Below are positions 6,413 to 13,498 of a stretch of DNA of 16,220 nt, piece after piece (position 1 is the stretch's first letter; each line of letters opens with the position of its first letter). The position numbers and the translations under genes are program-made. The notes under the pieces were generated by a model that searched no databases, had not been told where the DNA came from, and worked only from the letters and a program-made list of their open reading frames with translations. This DNA comes from Cyclobacteriaceae bacterium (GTDB lineage Bacteria > Bacteroidota > Bacteroidia > Cytophagales > Cyclobacteriaceae), in assembly GCA_029882725.1 (NCBI GenBank), contig JAOUKG010000004.1, positions 1-16,220 on the forward strand, read 5' to 3'.

Positions 6413-6868
6413 ATGAGAAAATTACATTTAATCATGTTGATGCCTTTGTTGTTTAGTTTTTGTGAGCCAAAACAACAAAAGGAAGAAAGTGTTGAGGCCA
6501 CTTCTGCTGAAGCAAATAGTGAGACTGTAAAAGTTGTAGAACAACAAAAGACGCTTATTACACCACAGGAATTGGTGGCCCTAAAAAAGGCTGAACCCGA
6601 AATCCAGATTGTTGATGTTAGAACGCCGAATGAAACAGCTCAGGGAATTATAGAAGGGGCTATTAATATTGATTATAACGGATCCGACTTTGCTGAAAAA
6701 ATGCAAGGATTGGATAAATCAAAGAAGTATGTGATTTATTGTGCTGCCGGAAGTAGAAGCGGTCGTGCCTTTAAATTGATGCAAAAATGGGGTTTCGAAA
6801 ATGTAATTGACCTTCAGGGCGGTATGAATGCCTGGAGAGGAGCCAACTTACCTGTAGTGAATCCGTAA
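6413..6868 (+). CDS. Exported rhodanese-like domain protein, probable lipoprotein
   Basis: This encodes about 151 residues. The N-terminus MRKLHLIMLMPLLFSFC is a short signal sequence ending in Cys (residue 17), followed by a Lys/Gln/Glu-rich linker. That arrangement suggests a lipoprotein, although Phe before the Cys is not a standard lipobox. The rest (about 50-148) is a single rhodanese domain with IVDVRTPNE, the active-site loop CAAGSRSGR (Cys110) and the closing LQGGMNAW. Such single-domain proteins can carry persulfide sulfur, but the true substrate here is unknown. Two starts are possible, ATG 6395 or ATG 6413. I prefer 6413 because the predicted transcription start falls at about 6395 and the signal peptide is complete without the extra MRKLLK. 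It stands alone between the divergent serBA gene and the convergent men operon. Confidence 0.85.
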   Translation: MRKLHLIMLMPLLFSFCEPKQQKEESVEATSAEANSETVKVVEQQKTLITPQELVALKKAEPEIQIVDVRTPNETAQGIIEGAINIDYNGSDFAEKMQGLDKSKKYVIYCAAGSRSGRAFKLMQKWGFENVIDLQGGMNAWRGANLPVVNP

Positions 6869-6879
6869 TAGATTTGTTC

Positions 6880-6903
6880 AAGGGCGAATAATTATTCGCC
6901 CTT
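6880..6903. terminator. Perfect 24-base palindrome between convergent genes
   Basis: Bases 6880-6903 are a perfect inverted repeat with no mismatch (AAGGGCGAATAA and its complement). In RNA it would fold into a stem with a GC-rich base and an AT-rich tip. It sits exactly between the rhodanese stop (6868) and the menD stop (6904-6906) and probably terminates both transcripts. T-runs are short on both sides, so termination efficiency is uncertain. Confidence 0.65.
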
Positions 6904-8568
6904 TCAAATACCCTTTCTGAACCCTTCAAAGTCCAGTTTATTTTGATCCATGTTGGTTGTTATATCAACAACGGTTCTTCCAAGACTTGATTTTTTTAAT
7001 CTTTCAGTGCAGTTTTCTAATTCACTGAAATCATTGACTTTAACATATTCAAAACCATGAAAATGGGCCATATGCGAAAGGTCTTTCGTATAAGGTGCTG
7101 TGAAAACTTCCTTAGAGTCGTTTAACTGAGATGGCCCGTCAATGATGTTGAAAATTCCTCCTCCCGAATTATTAAGTATAAAAATGGTAAGGTTGTTACC
7201 CAGATATTGATTCCAAAATGAATTTGTGTCGTATAAAAAGGCCATATCACCGGTAATAAGTACGTGGTGATTTTTATTTGTCATAGCATGGCCTACAGCA
7301 GTACCGTTTGAAGTGTCTAAACCGCTGGTGCCTCTGTTTGCATAAACCTGAAAAGCTTTTATAGGATTGATAAAATTTGCATATCTCACCGTCATACTAT
7401 TGGCAAGGTGCAGGGTAGTATCATGATTTATATTGGATAAAACACCATTTACAATACTCAGTTCGTCATAAATTTTATTTCGAAAATAAGAAGTTATGTA
7501 GTTCTCTGTTTTGGTTTCCAATATATTCCAATTATCCCTGTAGGTCTGATCAATGGAGGTTTTTTGTGGTAATAAATTTAAAAATTCAAAGGGATTGGTG
7601 TAGACCCAATGTGTAACTGATTGAAAGGGATCAGAAATTAATTTGGAGTTACCTAAATGCCAATGTTGGATGGGCTTATTTGCCCGCAGAAATTTCTTCA
7701 ATGACTTACTCAAAACACTATTTCCAAATGTTATTAGTAAATCGGGTTTAAGGCATTCAGTATCAGTATCCTTTACTTTGTTTAAAAACAGATCATGATG
7801 TCGGATTCTGGTTTCAATATTACAGTTGGAAATAATATCAGAAATCAAAACAGTCTTTCCGGAAACTTTGGCTAAAATTTCGTGGTCTTTAGCACTCCAG
7901 TGAAGGTTTTGTCCTACCACAATCATAGTCTTTTGTGATTTTATCCATGCATCTTTAAAAGACTCCGAAATAGCAACTGTTGATTTGGTGTTTTCATTAC
8001 GAATAATAACTGGATTTTCATTGGACGTTAAGTGGTTCAAAGAAGAATAAAAAGGCTCTCTGATGGGGATATTTAAATGCACAGGCCCTTGTGGGAGTGC
8101 TTTTGAGACTATTAGCGCTTCATTTATTGTTCGGTCAAATTGCCAGCCGGCATCCGGGTGGGAAGTATCAACGGGAAGGTGATACTGTTTTTTTACATGG
8201 TCTTGAAAAATGTTCTTTTGCCTTATGGTTTGGCCGTCTAGCTGATCTATCCATTCATCCGGACGGTCGGCACTGATAACCACCAATGGGCTATTCATAA
8301 AGAAAGCTTCGGAAACAGCACCGCCATATTGATAAACAGCAGATCCGGAGGTACACAGAAGAACAACGGGAGTTTGAGTGGATTGGGCTATACCCAGTGC
8401 TATATTTCCAGCAGACCTTTCATCGTGAATTATATACGATTTAATGGATTTATGCCTGTTAAATGCTACACTGAGCAGGGCATTTCTGGATCCGGGCGAA
8501 ATCACGGCATACCTTACACCTTGTTCAAAGCATATTTTGGGAATATTGAGTATCTGCTGGTGATTCAA
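6904..8568 (-). CDS. menD: 2-succinyl-5-enolpyruvyl-6-hydroxy-3-cyclohexene-1-carboxylate synthase (MenD)
   Basis: This is a 554-residue thiamine-diphosphate enzyme of menaquinone synthesis that joins isochorismate and 2-oxoglutarate to form SEPHCHC. The N-terminal PYR domain has the ISPGSRNA motif (23-30) and catalytic Glu50 in HDERSAG. The C-terminal PP domain has NRGTSGLD (411-418), GDMAFLYD (440-447) and NNSGGGIFN (466-474), which bind the cofactor and Mg2+. Length is normal for the family. The start must be TTG at 8566-8568. An in-frame stop lies at the second codon upstream (complement of 8572-8574), and the next in-frame Met is residue 91, well inside the PYR domain. The TTG overlaps the menF stop (TTGA), so translation is probably coupled to menF. 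It is the last gene of the men operon, ending at a palindromic terminator. Confidence 0.95.
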   Translation of the reverse strand: MNHQQILNIPKICFEQGVRYAVISPGSRNALLSVAFNRHKSIKSYIIHDERSAGNIALGIAQSTQTPVVLLCTSGSAVYQYGGAVSEAFFMNSPLVVISADRPDEWIDQLDGQTIRQKNIFQDHVKKQYHLPVDTSHPDAGWQFDRTINEALIVSKALPQGPVHLNIPIREPFYSSLNHLTSNENPVIIRNENTKSTVAISESFKDAWIKSQKTMIVVGQNLHWSAKDHEILAKVSGKTVLISDIISNCNIETRIRHHDLFLNKVKDTDTECLKPDLLITFGNSVLSKSLKKFLRANKPIQHWHLGNSKLISDPFQSVTHWVYTNPFEFLNLLPQKTSIDQTYRDNWNILETKTENYITSYFRNKIYDELSIVNGVLSNINHDTTLHLANSMTVRYANFINPIKAFQVYANRGTSGLDTSNGTAVGHAMTNKNHHVLITGDMAFLYDTNSFWNQYLGNNLTIFILNNSGGGIFNIIDGPSQLNDSKEVFTAPYTKDLSHMAHFHGFEYVKVNDFSELENCTERLKKSSLGRTVVDITTNMDQNKLDFEGFRKGI

Positions 8569-9758
8569 TTTTTTAGAATTATGTTTTCCAATGTTGCGAA
8601 TTTTTGATTTGTCTCGGCCAATTCCTTTTCAGGAATACTGTCGGCTGTAACGCCTGCGCCGGCATATAAGGTCACCGAATCAGGGTGAACTTCCATGCAT
8701 CGGATATTCACAAAAAGGGAAGTGTTTTTGGAAGGAATAACAGGTCCTAAAAACCCACTGAATAATTTCCTGTCGAAGCCTTCATTTTCTAAAAGAAAAG
8801 CCCTGGATCCTTCCAGAGGCATTCCGCAAACGGCCGAAGTTGGATGAAGTAGTTTTAACATTACACTGCCTAATTCCGGAAAACCTGTACTGTTCATATC
8901 TACCGTAAAAGTGGATTTTAGATGCAAAAGATTTCCTGCAATCACGGTTTTTGGTCCCATTTCATCAAATTCCCTAAGCCTGATTTTTTTGAAACAATTG
9001 ATAATGTACCTGCTCACTAACGCCTGTTCTTCAATTTCTTTTTGGGTCCAGGCTACCTGGCTAAGCACTTGATTGTTATACACTTGTGTTCCTGCTACCG
9101 ATACAGTTTGAAAGGTGTTTTCTTTGGTGGATACAAGTATTTCGGGGCTGGCACCCATCCAGGTGCCGGTTTCAGGTGTACTTATAAGAGAAACAAATGC
9201 ATTTGGGTAGGTTGTGCATAGTTTTTCAAAATCAGAAAACAAATTGGAAGTAATAGTTCCCTGAATGGTTTTTCTCCTGGCAGGAACCAGTTTATGTACT
9301 TTTTCTGATTTTATATAGTCAATTGCATCTGTTACCAAATTAACGTATTTCTCATCTATTTCAGGTGTGCTATCTGATTGATTTAGGCTAAATAGTGATG
9401 ATAGGGTAGGTTTTTCTTTTGGTTTTTTTTCAGCAGTGAAGTGAATTTTTGTGTCATTTTTAAATTCTAAATTATTAGAAGCTGAATCCCAATAAATATC
9501 GGCCTGAAGAAACCATGATTTTCCCGAAAAACTACTTATCACAAAACCTTTAGGTAGCTCTTCCAAAACAATATCATTTAAACTTTGCACCTTATTGTAT
9601 GTACCGGCAAATTCGAAAGAATCTTCATTGCCCGGAAGGCGATACAATGCAAAGGACAAAGGTTTATCTTCAGTAAACTCCAATAGATTAATCAAGCCAT
9701 CCAAAGACTTAATTTCCTTTTTGTTTTCTTTAATTTCTTTTGTATCGCTACTCATCAT
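8565..9758 (-). CDS. menF: Isochorismate synthase
   Basis: This is a 397-residue chorismate-binding enzyme that isomerises chorismate to isochorismate, the entry step of menaquinone synthesis. The conserved domain fills about residues 135-395. It includes KLVPAR (156-161, with the general-base Lys156 as in the KVVLAR motif), GASPEILVS (202-210), HLKSTFTVDM and LHPTSAVCGMP (304-314), and ends with GPV and the YAGAGVTADS segment. The N-terminal 130 residues are variable, as usual in MenF/EntC/DhbC. Menaquinone use, rather than siderophore use, is inferred from menD directly downstream. Its ATG overlaps the preceding thioesterase stop by four bases (ATGA), and its stop overlaps the menD start. 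It may begin at 9758 or one codon later (MM). Confidence 0.92.
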   Translation of the reverse strand: MMSSDTKEIKENKKEIKSLDGLINLLEFTEDKPLSFALYRLPGNEDSFEFAGTYNKVQSLNDIVLEELPKGFVISSFSGKSWFLQADIYWDSASNNLEFKNDTKIHFTAEKKPKEKPTLSSLFSLNQSDSTPEIDEKYVNLVTDAIDYIKSEKVHKLVPARRKTIQGTITSNLFSDFEKLCTTYPNAFVSLISTPETGTWMGASPEILVSTKENTFQTVSVAGTQVYNNQVLSQVAWTQKEIEEQALVSRYIINCFKKIRLREFDEMGPKTVIAGNLLHLKSTFTVDMNSTGFPELGSVMLKLLHPTSAVCGMPLEGSRAFLLENEGFDRKLFSGFLGPVIPSKNTSLFVNIRCMEVHPDSVTLYAGAGVTADSIPEKELAETNQKFATLENIILKN

Positions 9759-10174
9759 TTTTCAATTACAGAAACCGTTAATCTGCTAATACACACCAAT
9801 TTTTGATCAGTATTATGAATTTTTATTTCCCATACATGCGTTTTTCTTCCAAGATGGAGAGGTTTTACAATGCCTATTACGGTATTGCCTGAATTTACAG
9901 GTCTAAGATGGTTTGCATTAATGTCTAATCCTACAGCAATATGTGTTTTATTATTGATTAATAAATTGGATGCCACACTACCCAGAGTTTCCGCCAAAAC
10001 CACAGAAGCCCCTCCATGTAAAATACCGAAAGGTTGTGTGGTGCGATGATCTACCGGCATACTTGCTTTAAGATAGTCATCGCCAATTTCAATCATTTTT
10101 ATTCCCAGATGGGATACCATACATCCATCTCCTAGTTGCTGAATTTTATCAATTGTTATATCCTTGCTGAACAT
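9755..10174 (-). CDS. menI: Hotdog-fold thioesterase, probable 1,4-dihydroxy-2-naphthoyl-CoA hydrolase (MenI type)
   Basis: This is a 139-residue PaaI/YdiI-like hotdog thioesterase. The signature QPFGILHGGASVVLAETLGS holds the conserved HGG (53-55) and the likely catalytic Glu62 on the central helix, and VGLDINANHLRPV is the typical following strand. Family members hydrolyse aromatic acyl-CoAs. Because it is the first gene of a menI-menF-menD unit, the natural substrate is probably 1,4-dihydroxy-2-naphthoyl-CoA, released after MenB. This is inference from context; a phenylacetyl-CoA-type role cannot be excluded by sequence alone. The gene starts at ATG 10174, about 25 bases after its predicted transcription start, and overlaps menF by four bases. 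menA, menB, menC and menE are not in the window. Confidence 0.8.
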   Translation of the reverse strand: MFSKDITIDKIQQLGDGCMVSHLGIKMIEIGDDYLKASMPVDHRTTQPFGILHGGASVVLAETLGSVASNLLINNKTHIAVGLDINANHLRPVNSGNTVIGIVKPLHLGRKTHVWEIKIHNTDQKLVCISRLTVSVIEK

Positions 10175-10202
10175 TGGCGAAATAATTTTATTTTAGCACC
10201 AT

Positions 10203-10231
10203 CAAAAATAGTCACAAAATTGAAAAGCAAA
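10203..10231 (-). promoter_or_regulatory. Promoter of the men operon
   Basis: On the minus strand TATTTTTG (complement of 10203-10210) is a full -7 box, and TTTG (complement of 10228-10231) lies 17 bases upstream as the -33 element. Expected transcription start is about 10198. The -33 box falls inside the first codons of the divergent histidine phosphatase gene if that gene starts at TTG 10220. Confidence 0.6.
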
Positions 10232-10849
10232 AAAATTTACCTTGTTCGTCATGGCCAAACAGATTTCAATAAACAGGGAATCGTACAGGGCATGGGGATA
10301 AACAGTTCCCTAAATAAAACCGGAAAAATGCAGGCAGATGCGTTTTATGCACGTTATAGGACGGTTCAGTTTGATAAAATTTATATTTCCGGGCTTAAAA
10401 GAACAGAAGAAAGTGTCAGGAAATTTATTAATCTTGGAATTCCCACCCGGGAACTTTTTGGATTAAACGAAATATCCTGGGGTATTCAGGAAGGAATGCC
10501 CGTGTCTGAAGAGCGGGACAAATACTATAATTCGGTTCTTAATGCCTGGAAGGAAGGGAAAACAGATATAAAAATTGAAGGCGGAGAAAGTCCGGAAGAT
10601 GTTTCAGAAAGATTATCGGAAGCGTTGGATATTATTCTTTCTCAAAATGATGAAAAAACTATACTGATTGCACATCACGGACGTGCAATTCGCATTCTTT
10701 TATGTAAATTATTGAATTATCCTTTGCGATATATGGATATTTTTGACCATTCAAATTTAGGTCTTTATTTAATTAATTATACAGGAAAAATGTTTGCCAT
10801 TGAAAGATTTAATGATACAAGTCATTTGGATATTTTAGATAGTTTATAA
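10220..10849 (+). CDS. Histidine phosphatase family protein (phosphoglycerate mutase-like)
   Basis: This encodes about 209 residues of the histidine phosphatase superfamily. The N-terminal IYLVRHGQTD carries the phospho-accepting His (about residue 11) and RHG motif. FDKIYISGLKRTEES is the second conserved block, although a typical SxLxR would have Ser-x-Leu in place of SGL. WGIQEGMP precedes the acid-base Glu region, and LIAHHGRAIRILL holds the second catalytic His. The substrate cannot be read; members include sugar-phosphate, alpha-ribazole and phosphoserine phosphatases. The open frame extends back to an ATG at 10136, but that would overlap menI and its promoter and add 28 residues not expected in the family. 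I prefer the TTG at 10220, just ahead of the conserved domain. The gene is divergent from the men operon and about 30 bases upstream of the creatininase-family gene. Confidence 0.83.
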   Translation: MKSKKIYLVRHGQTDFNKQGIVQGMGINSSLNKTGKMQADAFYARYRTVQFDKIYISGLKRTEESVRKFINLGIPTRELFGLNEISWGIQEGMPVSEERDKYYNSVLNAWKEGKTDIKIEGGESPEDVSERLSEALDIILSQNDEKTILIAHHGRAIRILLCKLLNYPLRYMDIFDHSNLGLYLINYTGKMFAIERFNDTSHLDILDSL

Positions 10850-10880
10850 TAGAAGAAAAGTAATAAAAAGTAGAAAAGTT

Positions 10881-11648
10881 ATGAAAGCAAGACCTTATAT
10901 ATTAAAGGAGATAAATTGGAAATTTGTAAAAGAAAATCAGTACAACGTGGCCATTTTACCCTGGGGGGCAACCGAGGCACATAATTATCATTTGCCTTAT
11001 GGAACTGATCAATATTTAGCCGATGCCATTTCCGAAGCTTCCGCAGAAATTGCCTGGAACAAAGGTGGTAAAGTAGTGGTATTACCTTCCATTGCATACG
11101 GTGTAAACACAGGACAAATGGATGTTTCACTGTGTATGAATATGTATCCCTCCGTGCAGTCGTTAATTTTAAGAGATATTTCTGAAGTGTTGAATAATCA
11201 TGGAGTTTCAAAACTTGTGATCCTCAATGCACACGGAGGCAATAATTTTAAGCAGATAATGAGAGAGCTTTCCACCGAATTTCCTGAAATATTTTATTGT
11301 TCTGTAGATTGGTGGAAGGCAGCTTCCCCTGATGGAATTTTTGATGAACCGGGTGATCATGCCGGGGAGTTGGAAACCTCAGTAATCATGCATTTACATC
11401 CCGACTTGGTTTTGCCTTTAAGTGAAGCCGGTGATGGTGCGGCCAAAGAATTTAAATTTGGGGCATTTAAGAAGGGGTATGTGCAAGCACAAAGGGAATG
11501 GACACAGGTTACAAAAGATACCGGTGTGGGAAATCCCGCAAAATCTACTGTTGAAAAGGGGAAAAAGTTTTTTGAAGCCTCTGTTAAAGAAATAGGTAAT
11601 TTTTTATACGAGCTTTCGCAGAATGAAAATGACGAATTGTATAAATAA
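10881..11648 (+). CDS. Creatininase-family amidohydrolase
   Basis: This is a 255-residue protein of the creatininase/MftE superfamily of metal-dependent amidohydrolases. The first metal-binding cluster is at ILPWGATEAHNYHLPYGTD (25-43, with Glu32, His34 and Asp43). The second is NAHGGNN (116-122, His118), and the third is GDHAGELETS (158-167, with Glu163 or Glu165). The overall length matches the family. Substrates range from creatinine to formamide intermediates of riboflavin/F420 synthesis and peptide maturation, and nothing nearby picks one. It follows the histidine phosphatase by a 31-base purine-rich spacer and is probably in the same transcript. No signal peptide is present, so it should be cytoplasmic. 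Confidence 0.85.
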   Translation: MKARPYILKEINWKFVKENQYNVAILPWGATEAHNYHLPYGTDQYLADAISEASAEIAWNKGGKVVVLPSIAYGVNTGQMDVSLCMNMYPSVQSLILRDISEVLNNHGVSKLVILNAHGGNNFKQIMRELSTEFPEIFYCSVDWWKAASPDGIFDEPGDHAGELETSVIMHLHPDLVLPLSEAGDGAAKEFKFGAFKKGYVQAQREWTQVTKDTGVGNPAKSTVEKGKKFFEASVKEIGNFLYELSQNENDELYK

Positions 11649-11744
11649 TATGCAATGAAAATAGGGGGACTGCTTTCTTGAGATCAGTGTTGGTTTACCG
11701 CCCTGGGCGCACACATAAATGATAAATTTTGATTATATTTATTA

Positions 11745-12794
11745 ATGATGAAAAATACAATTCTAAGCTTTTTGGCCCTATTTTTTATAGTTGTTTCTGT
11801 TCATGCACAGCAGGAAAAAGCAATGTATGATTCTCTGGATTTAACAAAATTTAAGTCGGGAGAGGTACATGAATTTTGGCTGAAAATTGTGGACGATGGC
11901 AGGGGAGTACCTATGCTTGTTCCGGTTATAGTATATAAAGGGAAGAAAAATGGGCCCGTATTAGGGGTAATAGCAGCGATCCATGGAAATGAACTCAATG
12001 GAATTGCTGTAATACATACCCTAAAAACCAAACTGCCGGATCCCTCGCAGATGGCGGGCACAATTATACTGGTTCCAGGTTTGAATATTCCCGGAATTAT
12101 AAATGAGCAAAGAGAATTTAATGACGGACAAGATTTAAACAGACTGTTTCCGGGCAAAAAAAGAGGAGATACTAGTCAGCAGTATGTATATAATTTATAC
12201 AGAAAGTTAATTGTGCCAATGGATTACCTAGTTGATTTACATACTGCGAGCTTTGGACGAACCAATAGTCTGTATGTTCGGGCAGATATGAAAGACGAAG
12301 CACTACGGAATTTCGCTTTGCTACAGCCTGCCGACATCATTTTGAATAGCGACGGAGCTCCTTCTGCCAGTAATACAGGTTCAGGGGAGACTTTAAGAGC
12401 CTATGCCCACAGAAATAATATTCCGGGAATTACCATTGAATTGGGGAATCCACAGGTATTTCAGACGGATTATACAGACCGGGGGGCTGAGGGCATATTG
12501 CAAATAATAACGTATTTAAAGATTATTAAAGGACAATTGAATTATAATAACACAGCGCAGGTTTGTGTAAAAAGTTATTGGATTTATACAAGTAAAGGAG
12601 GGTATTTGTATAATGTTCCTGAGTTAAATAAACAAGTATTGAAAGGAGATATAATTGGAACGCTTAAAGACTCTTTTGGAGAAATTATAGAAGAATACTT
12701 TGCTCCGGAAAACGGGATAATAATTGGAAATTCCAGTAATCCGGTATCACAAACAGGGGGAAGGATTGTGCATTTGGGAGTGATGAAGGAGTAG
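11745..12794 (+). CDS. Exported succinylglutamate desuccinylase/aspartoacylase-family zinc hydrolase
   Basis: This is a 349-residue protein with a signal peptide (MMKNTILSFLALFFIVVSVHA, likely cut after HA at residue 21), so it should act in the periplasm. The mature part is an AstE/AspA-type M14-like hydrolase. It has zinc ligands in IHGNELNG (His80, Glu83), DLNR (130-133) for substrate carboxylate, DLHTAS (His166) as third ligand and IELGNP (Glu232) as the general base. Residues about 260-349 form the beta-rich C-terminal domain. Related proteins deacylate N-acyl amino acids in the cytoplasm. Export here suggests a different substrate, such as a cell-envelope or environmental N-acyl compound or peptide; this is inference. 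ATGs at 11745 and 11748 are both possible. The gene is 96 bases after the creatininase gene and convergent with the pab pair. Confidence 0.85.
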   Translation: MMKNTILSFLALFFIVVSVHAQQEKAMYDSLDLTKFKSGEVHEFWLKIVDDGRGVPMLVPVIVYKGKKNGPVLGVIAAIHGNELNGIAVIHTLKTKLPDPSQMAGTIILVPGLNIPGIINEQREFNDGQDLNRLFPGKKRGDTSQQYVYNLYRKLIVPMDYLVDLHTASFGRTNSLYVRADMKDEALRNFALLQPADIILNSDGAPSASNTGSGETLRAYAHRNNIPGITIELGNPQVFQTDYTDRGAEGILQIITYLKIIKGQLNYNNTAQVCVKSYWIYTSKGGYLYNVPELNKQVLKGDIIGTLKDSFGEIIEEYFAPENGIIIGNSSNPVSQTGGRIVHLGVMKE

Positions 12795-12880
12795 GGGTAT
12801 TATTATGTCTCTGTTTTTTATCCCACTTACCATTATATGTTAACTAGAAGTAAAAATATCTTTAAACACAAAAAGTGCTT

Positions 12881-13498
12881 TCACTCATATGGTAAGTATT
12901 GATTTTCTATTTTATCAATGGGCAAAACCAACTCTCCTAAATCCAACATGGAGTTAATAAGAGATACTTTTTTATAGTTTTCAAGCTCATTTATCCGTAT
13001 TTTTTTCTCTTGAATTTCGCCATTCAATAACAGTAGCTTCCTCTTTGTGCCTTTCAATAATGGATTTTCGGGTGTAACCCATCCTTCTGTTTCAGAATAA
13101 AAGGCTAAATTACTATAGGATGAATCCGTTATCAACTTGTTCTTTACGATTATGATATCTTGTTCAGTTGTTAAACCCTTACATAGGAAATTGATTTTTT
13201 CCCTGTTCTGGTTTTTAAAAGGGTAACTAATATTTCCCCCTTTTTTTATAAATAAATGAGTAATAGGTCGGGGTATATATTTTTCAAAAGTAATTTCTTC
13301 AACCTCCTCAGAATACACAATCCTTAATTTGTACTTTTCCTCAGTTTCGGGTATTGTAAGCTTTTTAATTAATGAATTTAATAAAAAGGGCTTGTTTGAG
13401 AAAAAATGATTGAATGTATCATTTATTCTTTCCTGATGAATGGAGAGGTTATGAAATTTATTTTTATGATATTTTATGGACTCAATAAAACGGTACAT
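12881..13498 (-). CDS. pabC: Class IV aminotransferase, probable 4-amino-4-deoxychorismate lyase
   Basis: This is a 205-residue fold-type IV PLP protein, shorter than the roughly 270 residues of E. coli PabC but normal for the short form found in Bacteroidetes. Recognisable family blocks are KLRIVYS (57-63), the likely PLP Lys95 in YPFKNQNR, IIIVKNKLITDSSYSNLAF (the T/S-x-S-N phosphate-binding block) and NPLLKGTKRKLLL. It would split aminodeoxychorismate into p-aminobenzoate and pyruvate for folate synthesis. Function is inferred from the family and from a 17-base overlap with pabB directly upstream. No glutamine amidotransferase (pabA) gene lies in the window. The ATG at 13498 lies within the last codons of pabB, so translation is likely coupled. 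Confidence 0.82.
   Translation of the reverse strand: MYRFIESIKYHKNKFHNLSIHQERINDTFNHFFSNKPFLLNSLIKKLTIPETEEKYKLRIVYSEEVEEITFEKYIPRPITHLFIKKGGNISYPFKNQNREKINFLCKGLTTEQDIIIVKNKLITDSSYSNLAFYSETEGWVTPENPLLKGTKRKLLLLNGEIQEKKIRINELENYKKVSLINSMLDLGELVLPIDKIENQYLPYE

Noticed and set aside
10136..10219. N-terminal extension of the histidine phosphatase from ATG 10136
   Set aside because: It would overlap the opposite-strand menI gene and the men promoter, and histidine phosphatases begin only a few residues before the RHG motif.
11699..11709. Short palindrome CGCCCTGGGCG after the creatininase gene as a terminator
   Set aside because: Only five base pairs around a single central base and no T-run, so it cannot form a useful terminator hairpin.
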